Origin: Betaproteobacteria bacterium UBA2293
GTDB lineage: Bacteria; Pseudomonadota; Gammaproteobacteria; Burkholderiales; Rhodocyclaceae
DNA length: 41,434 bases
Direction of reading: 5' to 3'
Assembly (NCBI GenBank): GCA_002345845.1
Contig: DDWF01000090.1
Span: 10,957-52,390, forward strand
Below the pieces are notes generated by a model, which saw nothing but the letters and a program-made list of their open reading frames with translations, did not search any database and was not told the DNA's origin. The position numbers and the translations under genes were made by a program. Positions 7,795 through 14,209 of the stretch are shown in pieces. The first letter of the stretch is position 1, and each line of letters opens with the position of its first letter.

Positions 7795-8568
7795 ATGGCG
7801 CGCCGCGCCTTATGGCTGTGCCTGCTGCCCATCCTGCTGCTGGCGATCAGCGCCCTGTTGCCGCCGATAGCCCAGCCGCCGGAGTACCACCAGTTCGCCG
7901 AGCAGCGGCGCTGCTTCGGCGTGCCGCATTGCCTGGACACCCTGTCCAACCTGCCCTTCCTCGCCACCGGCCTGGCCGGCCTGCTCTTCCTTGGCGGCGC
8001 CGGCGCCGCCCGGCATTTCGTCGATCGACGGGAAATGACCGCCTACCGCCTGTTCTTCGCCGCCATCATCGGCGTCGGCCTGGCTTCCGGCTACTACCAC
8101 CTGGCGCCGGACAACGCCCGTCTGGTCTGGGACCGCGCCGCCATCGGCGTCGCCCTGATGGCCTGGTTCGCGGCGCTGCTCGGCGAACGCGCCTCGCTGC
8201 GCTGGGCCCGCCGGCTGTTGCTGCCGCTGCTCGCCGCCGGGCTGGCCGGCGCGCTGTACTGGGGCTGGAGCGAACAGGCCGGGCGCGGCGACCTGCGCCC
8301 CTACTTCGTCGTCCAGTTGCTGCCGATGCTCGGCGTGCCGCTGCTGCTCTGGCTCTACCCGCCGCGCTACAGCGGTGACCGCGATATCGTCGTGGTCCTC
8401 TGCCTGTATCCGCTGGCGCTGGCCGGCGACCTGCTCGACCGGCCGATCGCCGAGCTCACCGGCCAGGTTGGCGGCCACACGCTGAAGCACCTGCTGGCCG
8501 CCAGCGCCGCCTTCTGGGTGCTGCGCGGCCTGAGGTGCCGCCGGCCCCTGTCGGGAGGCGCGCCATGA
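7795..8568 (+). CDS. Alkaline (phyto)ceramidase-like membrane hydrolase, CREST superfamily
   Basis: A 257 aa polytopic membrane protein with about seven hydrophobic helices. The zinc hydrolase pattern of the CREST superfamily is intact: Ser98-x3-His102 (SGYYH), Asp113 (LVWDRAAIG) and His228-x3-His232 (GGHTLKHLL). The spacing equals that of human alkaline ceramidase 3 (S77, H81, D92, H217, H221). It probably hydrolyses an amide or ester bond in a membrane lipid; the bacterial substrate is not known, and most bacteria of this type make no sphingolipid. Start 7795 is set by GGAGG seven bases upstream; an upstream frame extension has no ribosome binding site. The stop overlaps the next start (ATGA). 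Confidence 0.83.
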   Translation: MARRALWLCLLPILLLAISALLPPIAQPPEYHQFAEQRRCFGVPHCLDTLSNLPFLATGLAGLLFLGGAGAARHFVDRREMTAYRLFFAAIIGVGLASGYYHLAPDNARLVWDRAAIGVALMAWFAALLGERASLRWARRLLLPLLAAGLAGALYWGWSEQAGRGDLRPYFVVQLLPMLGVPLLLWLYPPRYSGDRDIVVVLCLYPLALAGDLLDRPIAELTGQVGGHTLKHLLAASAAFWVLRGLRCRRPLSGGAP

Positions 8569-8936
8569 GCTGGCGCCTGCTGGCCGACGCGGTGCTACTT
8601 ATTCACCTGGCCTTCCTCGTTCTCGTCATTTTCGGCGGGCTGCTCGCCGTCTGGCGCTGGCGCCTGGCCTGGCTGCACCTGCCGGCGCTGGCCTGGGGCA
8701 TCTGGATCCAGTTCACCGGCCGCATCTGCCCGCTGACGCCGCTGGAAAACCGGCTGCGCCAGCTCGGCGGCGAGGCCGGCTACAGCGGCGGCTTCATCGA
8801 ACATTACCTGCTGTCACTGATCTATCCCGACGGCCTCACCCGCAGCATCCAGCTGGGCCTGGGCATCGGCCTGATCGCTTTCAACGCCCTCGTCTATGCC
8901 TGGGCTTGGTGGCGGAGACAGCGCCATGCGCGGTGA
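8565..8936 (+). CDS. DUF2784 family membrane protein
   Basis: A 123 aa protein with about three to four transmembrane helices (LADAVLLIHLAFLVLVIFGG near the start, IQLGLGIGLIAFNALVYAWA near the end). The central motif WGIWIQFTGRICPLTPLENR is characteristic of DUF2784. Function unknown. The ATG at 8565 overlaps the stop of the ceramidase-like gene in an ATGA, with GGGAGG ahead, and the 3' end overlaps the following hydrolase by 11 bases. This arrangement implies co-translation and a shared process in the membrane. Confidence 0.85.
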   Translation: MSWRLLADAVLLIHLAFLVLVIFGGLLAVWRWRLAWLHLPALAWGIWIQFTGRICPLTPLENRLRQLGGEAGYSGGFIEHYLLSLIYPDGLTRSIQLGLGIGLIAFNALVYAWAWWRRQRHAR

Positions 8937-9729
8937 ACGTGGATTGTTCATACTGCCGGTGCTGTTCGTCGCCATGCTGCTGTTGTGGGGGAGCTTCGCC
9001 TTGATCCAGGATGACCTGCTGTATTTTCCCGACAATCCGCCGCGCCCGGCGCTGCTCGCCGAGGCGGCCGGCAATGGCCTGCGCCCCTGGCCGGACGCCG
9101 CCGACTACCGCGGTCTGCTGCGCGAACCGCCCGGCCCGGCGCGCGCCACGCTGCTGCTGTTCCACGGCAATGCCGGCCACGCCGGGCACCGCGCTGCCTA
9201 CGCCGACCGGCTGACAGCGCTCGGCCTGCGTGTCATCCTCGCCGAATATCCGGGCTACGGCTCGCGCCCCGGCCAGCCGGGCGAAGCGGCCCTGCTCGCC
9301 GATGCCGCAGCGACGGCGGCGGCCGCCCGCCGCCAGTTTCCCGGACCGCTGCTGTTGGCCGGCGAGTCGCTGGGCGCTGCCGTCGCTGCCGGTGCCGCCG
9401 GCGCCGACGAGGCCCTGCTGCTGATCACCCCGTGGGACCGCCTGGAGCATGTCGGCCGCCACCACTACCCGTGGTTGCCGGTCGGCTGGCTGCTGCGCGA
9501 CCGCTACGACAGCGCCGCCCGCCTGGCCGGCCATCGCGGGCGCAGCGCCGTGGTCCTCGCCGAACACGACCGCATCGTCCCGGCGCGTTTCGGCCAGGCC
9601 CTGTACGCCGGGCTGGGCGAACCCAAACGCCTGTGGACCGTGGCCGGCGCCGATCACAACGACTGGCTGGGGCGGGTCGATGCGACGTGGTCGCGGGAGG
9701 TGGTCGATTATCTGCTGGCGCCCGCATGA
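8926..9729 (+). CDS. Membrane-anchored alpha/beta hydrolase (BEM46/YfhR-like)
   Basis: A 267 aa serine hydrolase. An N-terminal hydrophobic anchor (LFILPVLFVAMLLLWGSFAL) is followed by LIQDDLLYFPDNPP, a sequence typical of this family. The catalytic elements are the oxyanion region LLLFHGNAGH, nucleophile elbow AGESLGAA (Ser), acid in AEHDRIVP and base in AGADHNDWL. The substrate is probably a lipid or ester at the membrane surface. Start 8926 follows GGAGAC and overlaps the DUF2784 gene. Its neighbour is another lipid-type hydrolase, so a joint role in lipid remodelling is a reasonable inference. Confidence 0.88.
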   Translation: MRGERGLFILPVLFVAMLLLWGSFALIQDDLLYFPDNPPRPALLAEAAGNGLRPWPDAADYRGLLREPPGPARATLLLFHGNAGHAGHRAAYADRLTALGLRVILAEYPGYGSRPGQPGEAALLADAAATAAAARRQFPGPLLLAGESLGAAVAAGAAGADEALLLITPWDRLEHVGRHHYPWLPVGWLLRDRYDSAARLAGHRGRSAVVLAEHDRIVPARFGQALYAGLGEPKRLWTVAGADHNDWLGRVDATWSREVVDYLLAPA

Positions 9730-9762
9730 GGCATCATCCGGAGATCATCGGGAAAGGACGCC

Positions 9763-10344
9763 ATGAAACAGCACATCGACGAACTGCTGGCGCGCATCGA
9801 GGCGCTGCAGAACGAACTGGAAGAGGAATACCGCAGGACGCGCGAGGAATGGGTGCTGAAAAAGGCCGAACTGGCCGACGAATTCCTGCGCCAGCAGCGC
9901 CGCTACAAGACCGGGCTGTTCCGCTTCCTGATCCGTTCGCGCCTGCTTGTGGTGCTGACCGCGCCGGTCATCTACGCCGGCTGGATTCCCTTCCTGCTGA
10001 TGGATATCTTCGTCACGCTCTACCAGGCCATCTGCTTTCCGGTGTACCGCATCCCCAAGGTGAAGCGCAGCGACTACCTGGTCTTCGACCGCGAAGACCT
10101 GCCCTACCTGAACCTGATCGAGAAATTCAACTGCTTCTATTGCTCCTACGGCAACGGCGTCGCCGCCTACACCCGCGAGGTCGCCGCCCGCACCGAGCAG
10201 TACTGGTGCCCGATCAAGCACGCCCGGCGGATCAAGAACGCCCACGACCGCTACCCGCGCTTCTTCGACCATGGCGACGCCGAGGCCTTCCAGCAGGGGC
10301 TGAGCCGGCTGCGCAAGCAGTATGGTGATGGGGGCCAGGGATGA
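9763..10344 (+). CDS. Conserved membrane protein with coiled coil and Cys/His cluster
   Basis: Function unknown. 193 aa: residues 1-48 are a charged heptad-like coiled coil (HIDELLARIEALQNELEEEY); residues about 60-95 form one long or two short hydrophobic helices (LLVVLTAPVIYAGWIPFLLM). The C-terminal cytosolic part has Cys124-x2-Cys127 (NCFYCSYGNG) and Cys149 with His153 (YWCPIKHA), a possible metal site. The same layout occurs in uncharacterised proteobacterial proteins I have seen annotated only as hypothetical. It follows the alpha/beta hydrolase by 33 bases, with GGA before the ATG, and is probably the last gene of the ceramidase-like operon. Confidence 0.75.
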   Translation: MKQHIDELLARIEALQNELEEEYRRTREEWVLKKAELADEFLRQQRRYKTGLFRFLIRSRLLVVLTAPVIYAGWIPFLLMDIFVTLYQAICFPVYRIPKVKRSDYLVFDREDLPYLNLIEKFNCFYCSYGNGVAAYTREVAARTEQYWCPIKHARRIKNAHDRYPRFFDHGDAEAFQQGLSRLRKQYGDGGQG

Positions 10345-10416
10345 TCAACCATCCGCTCACCGGCCGCCCCCGGATTGAAGCTATGGGAAGCTGCCGAGGC
10401 AGATCAAATGGGGCGT

Positions 10417-10430
10417 TTTTTGCGCAAAAA
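10417..10430. promoter_or_regulatory. Perfect 14-bp palindrome upstream of aldolase gene
   Basis: TTTTTGCGCAAAAA, a perfect palindrome 52 bases before the aldolase start. It could be an operator for the aldolase promoter. It is not a convincing terminator for the preceding gene because the stem has only four G/C pairs and no further T-run follows. Role inferred from position. Confidence 0.3.
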
Positions 10431-10481
10431 GGGGATAGTTCCGTAAGCAAGTTGTTTCGCCCATGAGGAAGGAGAATTTTT

Positions 10482-11504
10482 ATGAATATCGATGAGCTCA
10501 AGTCTGTCGCCCAGATCATTGTTGCCAAGCAGAAGGGGGTGCTGGCAGCTGATGAAAGCAGTCCGACGATCAAGAAGCGTTTTGCTTCCATCAACGTCGA
10601 ATCCAGTGAAGAAAATCGCCGGCGCTACCGCGAAATCCTATTTACGGCGGAGGGCATCGAGCGCCATATCGGTGGCGTCATCCTCTTTGAGGAGACGCTG
10701 CGCCAGAGCACGCGCGAAGGCATGCCTTTTCCCAAATTATTGGCGAACCGTGGAATCGTTCCCGGTATCAAGGTGGACAAGGGAACCAAGGCGCTCGCAC
10801 TGTTTCCCGACGACAAGATCACCGAAGGTCTGGACGGTTTGGCCGATCGGCTAGTCGAATATCGCGACCTGGGCGCGCGTTTCGCCAAGTGGCGTGCGGT
10901 GATCGATATTGACGACAGCAAGCTTCCATCAAATTACGCCATTCGCGCCAATGCCCACCAGTTGGCGCGCTATGCCGCGATGTGTCAGGAAGCCGGCCTG
11001 CTGCCGATCGTCGAGCCGGAAGTCCTCATGGATGGCGCACATGACATCGAGCGTTGCGAGGAGGTAACGGCGCAAGTGCTCGAAGCGGTTTTCGCCGAAC
11101 TCAATGCCCATCGGGTAGCGTTCGAAGGCATATTACTCAAGCCGAACATGGTGATCCCTGGCAAAAAGTGCCCACGCCAGGCGAGTGTGCAGGAAGTTGC
11201 CGAAGCCACGCTCCGTTGCCTGAAGCGCCATGTTCCAGCGGCGGTCCCTGGCATCGTATTCTTGTCCGGCGGGCAGAGCGATGTCGATGCCACCGATCAC
11301 CTGAACGCAATGAATGCCATAGGCGCGCAGCCGTGGGAAGTCAGTTTCTCGTATGGGCGCGCCTTGCAGGCACCGGTGCTGGCCGCCTGGAAGGGCGATG
11401 AAAGCAACGTCGCGACGGCGCAGAAGGCGCTCCTGAAACGATGCCACCTCAACGGTCTGGCGCGCGACGGGAAGTATGCCCGGTCGATGGAGAGCGCTAC
11501 CTAG
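10482..11504 (+). CDS. Class I fructose-bisphosphate aldolase
   Basis: Cleaves fructose 1,6-bisphosphate to dihydroxyacetone phosphate and glyceraldehyde 3-phosphate by a Schiff-base mechanism. The 340 aa protein is of the eukaryote-like class I type, not the E. coli FbaB type. Catalytic residues match rabbit aldolase at a constant offset of nine: Asp24 (ADES), Lys137 (KWRAV), Glu178 (IVEPE) and the Schiff-base Lys220 (GILLKPNMV). The C-terminus (KYARSMESAT) lacks the terminal Tyr of animal enzymes. A strong AGGAAGGAG precedes the ATG. No partner gene adjoins, so it is probably monocistronic. The following 285 bases (11505-11789) hold no gene or terminator that I can support. Confidence 0.95.
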   Translation: MNIDELKSVAQIIVAKQKGVLAADESSPTIKKRFASINVESSEENRRRYREILFTAEGIERHIGGVILFEETLRQSTREGMPFPKLLANRGIVPGIKVDKGTKALALFPDDKITEGLDGLADRLVEYRDLGARFAKWRAVIDIDDSKLPSNYAIRANAHQLARYAAMCQEAGLLPIVEPEVLMDGAHDIERCEEVTAQVLEAVFAELNAHRVAFEGILLKPNMVIPGKKCPRQASVQEVAEATLRCLKRHVPAAVPGIVFLSGGQSDVDATDHLNAMNAIGAQPWEVSFSYGRALQAPVLAAWKGDESNVATAQKALLKRCHLNGLARDGKYARSMESAT

Positions 11505-11789
11505 GGTTATCGATCATGCAGCGCTCTGTAGGTGCCGACTTTTCTTGGTGACGCAGGCGCTGCCATATCGCTGGTGAAGGTGCGCATTCGCTTTCGCAGC
11601 TCCTTCGGTCAACAGCCGCTTCAAGCAATCAGAATGTCAGTGACCGCGTTTCGGCGATGAATCCGAAGTGGGGTCGGTATCTGGGGTGCCCTTAGCGGAA
11701 ACTGGCAGCCAGGGGCAAGCAGACATTAAATCCTCGAAATAACAGGCGCTGTGCAGCTACATTGAACATCTTCAGCGCTGATTGCTGTG

Positions 11790-12806
11790 TTACGTCTCAT
11801 CTTGTGGAAGCGCATAACGAACCACATTCGATACCTCCCTGTGGCCGATAACCAGTCCATTAACATGGATCACTGCGTTTCGCATTTCGCTCACAGTCCC
11901 GTCAGCCAGCCTGAAACTCAAGTGCTCACCAAAATTGCGCAGGTTGCGAAATGCTCCTGACGCTGGCAGGTATGATCCATCACCTTTGAGGTGAAGCACA
12001 GCATCTGTTCTACCTTCAGATCGGAGATCATCGCATTGAATATCCATTTGAAAGTCGAGGAATAAAACCGCCGGGTTTTCGGTTGCGAATACGTTGAACG
12101 TAAGATTTGTTCGTTGGCCCAGTGCGAAGCCATGCCTCTCCAAAGAACCGGCGACACTGACTTGGTGCTCTTCGATGAACGCCGATTGGAGCATGTCGCC
12201 GTTGATCATGATCGGCGTTCGAACAGACTCGAGGAGATCGGCTAATGCAGGAAGGACTCTTATTGTATGTTCGCAACCTTGGACCTCCTCTCGCAAAGAG
12301 GCCGCTAGACCCTTTGAGTAAAGTTGGTCTTGATAAAAAGCTTTGTCAGCAGTAACTAGCACTACCTCGTCGGTAGATAAAAGATTGACACAATCGGCCC
12401 ATAGGACGCCGTCTTTGAATTGCTGACTCTGGTGGCTGGGCGGCAACTTTTGGATTGTCTTTAGGAACGAACTCCTAGCGCTTTCCAGTGTAAACGGGAT
12501 GTCTATTTGCTCTACTTCCATTGAAGCAAATAGCTCTGGAATTCGTTTCCAGACCTCGGCTTCACTTGGGAGAACGACCTCCCGAAGCGTACCGAAAGCC
12601 GTTAACAGTTGGCTGTAATCGGTGCGAATGCTCTCTATGTGCTTCATTAGGCGACTGGTCAGGTTCTGTGCAACCTCCAGTCGAACGACTTCCGGAATTG
12701 CGACCCGTGCTCCGCTGTGTTTAAGGTAGAAGCGAGTCGCGGCTCCTGCACCTGAGCGAAGGCCAAGTTCGGAGAGCCAAACGTTTGTGTCGAAGACGAC
12801 GATCAT
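11790..12806 (-). CDS. PIN-domain protein (putative RNase)
   Basis: A 338 aa protein. The N-terminal half is a PIN nuclease fold: MIVVFDTNVWLSELG supplies the first acidic residue (Asp6) with Asn8, and later acids lie in KDGVLWADCVNLLSTDEVVLV and VTADKAFYQDQLYSKG. The C-terminal half (from about 215) is beta-rich and unassigned. No antitoxin-like small gene precedes it, so a classical VapBC pair is not evident, and the protein is much longer than VapC. Base composition is clearly lower in G+C than the flanks, suggesting acquisition by transfer. The start 12806 fits the PIN fold; the Shine-Dalgarno is weak. Confidence 0.75.
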   Translation of the reverse strand: MIVVFDTNVWLSELGLRSGAGAATRFYLKHSGARVAIPEVVRLEVAQNLTSRLMKHIESIRTDYSQLLTAFGTLREVVLPSEAEVWKRIPELFASMEVEQIDIPFTLESARSSFLKTIQKLPPSHQSQQFKDGVLWADCVNLLSTDEVVLVTADKAFYQDQLYSKGLAASLREEVQGCEHTIRVLPALADLLESVRTPIMINGDMLQSAFIEEHQVSVAGSLERHGFALGQRTNLTFNVFATENPAVLFLDFQMDIQCDDLRSEGRTDAVLHLKGDGSYLPASGAFRNLRNFGEHLSFRLADGTVSEMRNAVIHVNGLVIGHREVSNVVRYALPQDET

Positions 12807-12834
12807 GGAAGCACCAATCTGATGAACCCTATGG

Positions 12835-13095
12835 TTAAGTGCGGAACCCAAATGACGCTTCGAACTGCATCATGAAAAATATCCTCTTCAGTTCGGCCCC
12901 GTGAAGCACCCCAAAAGCATACACGGAGGACTGTTGAAGGACACCTTCAAGGCAATTTAGCCACCCTCCGGTTGTGGCCGAAACCGTGAGGTCGTCAACG
13001 GCTGCTTTGTAGAATTTCGGTCCGCAGAATGCTGATCTGGCTGACCGACTGCCATGGAGAGTCCTTACCGGCCGGAATGTGTCGTTACTCGCCAG
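12835..13095 (-). pseudogene. Possible gene remnant without a start codon
   Basis: An open frame of 86 codons ending at TAA 12835-12837. Its translation looks coding (FCGPKFYKAAVDDLTVSATT, then LEGVLQQSSVYAFGVLHGAE) but it has no ATG before the last twelve codons. A good AAGGA plus ATG at about 13055 opens a different, short 32-codon frame; a frameshift could join the two. I do not recognise the family. It shares the lower G+C of the PIN gene and ends just upstream of it. Apart from this frame I see nothing in 12807-13117. Confidence 0.22.
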
Positions 13096-13117
13096 TCAAG
13101 CAACGTCCCGCCTGCCG

Positions 13118-14209
13118 CTAAACCTGTATCGCCTCCCCATACCCGGTCATTTCCAGATAGCCCCGGCCGATCTCGCGCCCGCCTTCGTGCAGGGTGACGG
13201 CACCTTCCCAGTAGATGGCGCCGGTCGAGCGGCGGCTGTCGAGTTCCTGGTCGTCGAACAGCGGGCGTAGTTGAATGATGCGGTCGGCGATGCGCAGTTG
13301 CCATTCGACCGGGTAGTCGATATTGGTGCGCGGCGAGCGCCAGCGGCGCTGCGGCGTGAAGCTGACGGCTTGCGGCGCCAGCACCTGCGCCGACCCGTAA
13401 GCCGGACGCCAGGTGGCGGCGGCCCATAATGCCTCGCCCGCGGCGCCGCCCTGGCCGCGCATGCGGAAGGCCATCAGGGCACTGCCGTCATCGAGGTTGA
13501 TGCCGATCCAGTCCCAGCCCTGAGCGCCTTCCGGCAGCAGTTCGCTGGACCATTCGTGATCAAGCCAGGCCCGCCCCGCGACCCGCTGCTGCCGGCCGGC
13601 CAGCGTGACCGTGCCGGTCACGGCCAGTTGCGGCCGGCTGTAGTAATAACTGGCATGGCGCGGGTCGGCCGCCTTCTGGCTGAAACCGCCTCGGCCGTTG
13701 AGCAGCGGCGGGCCGTCCGGGTGCAGTTCCAGCGCGTAGGCGAAATCGGCGGCGCGGACGGCGGTGCGGTAGTTGTTGCCTTCCTGCTCGAAGCGCCAGT
13801 CGCCGATCCACACCTGGGTGCGTTCCGCTGAGAACCCGGCGCGGCCGAGGCCGCTGCGCGCGCTGCGCTGGTCGTGGCGCAGGCGGCCGTGCGCCGGATC
13901 GGCCAGCGCGGCATGGGCGACCAGCAACTGGCGCGGGGCGAAGGCGCTCGGATTGTCTTCGCCCAGCCCGGTGCGAATGCGGAAGAAGGTGCTCTGGAAG
14001 CCGAGCGGGCGACCGTCGGGCAGCGCCAGCCAGCCGGTGGCGTACCACCATTCGGTGCGGAAGTCGGGATGGGCGCCGTGGTCGCGGGGAAAGACCAACG
14101 TTCGGCCGGGGACGACGGCGGCGAATTCCGGCGCTGCCGCCAGTGCCACCCCGGCCGGCCACGCCGGCAGGCTGGCCAGCAGTTGCAGGAAGGCACGCCG
14201 GTTCGCCAT
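13118..14209 (-). CDS. AttH/CrtC-like lipocalin-domain protein, exported
   Basis: A 363 aa protein with an N-terminal export signal (MANRRAFLQLLASLPAWPAG up to ALAAA) that contains Arg-Arg and may be Tat-dependent. The mature protein carries the carotenoid 1,2-hydratase/AttH lipocalin-like fold: DHGAHPDFRTEWWYATGWL, STFFRIRTG and DHEWSSELLPEGAQGWDW. Such proteins bind or hydrate hydrophobic molecules; the AttH name comes from Agrobacterium, where it accompanies an ABC transporter. Here the TGA of the FtsX-type permease overlaps the ATG of this gene (TGATG), which ties it to that transporter. The start at ATG 14209 follows GAGGA; a GTG one codon earlier is possible. Confidence 0.87.
   Translation of the reverse strand: MANRRAFLQLLASLPAWPAGVALAAAPEFAAVVPGRTLVFPRDHGAHPDFRTEWWYATGWLALPDGRPLGFQSTFFRIRTGLGEDNPSAFAPRQLLVAHAALADPAHGRLRHDQRSARSGLGRAGFSAERTQVWIGDWRFEQEGNNYRTAVRAADFAYALELHPDGPPLLNGRGGFSQKAADPRHASYYYSRPQLAVTGTVTLAGRQQRVAGRAWLDHEWSSELLPEGAQGWDWIGINLDDGSALMAFRMRGQGGAAGEALWAAATWRPAYGSAQVLAPQAVSFTPQRRWRSPRTNIDYPVEWQLRIADRIIQLRPLFDDQELDSRRSTGAIYWEGAVTLHEGGREIGRGYLEMTGYGEAIQV

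Noticed and set aside
11790..12806. VapC toxin of a VapBC pair
   Set aside because: The protein is about 338 aa, and no small antitoxin gene overlaps or precedes it.
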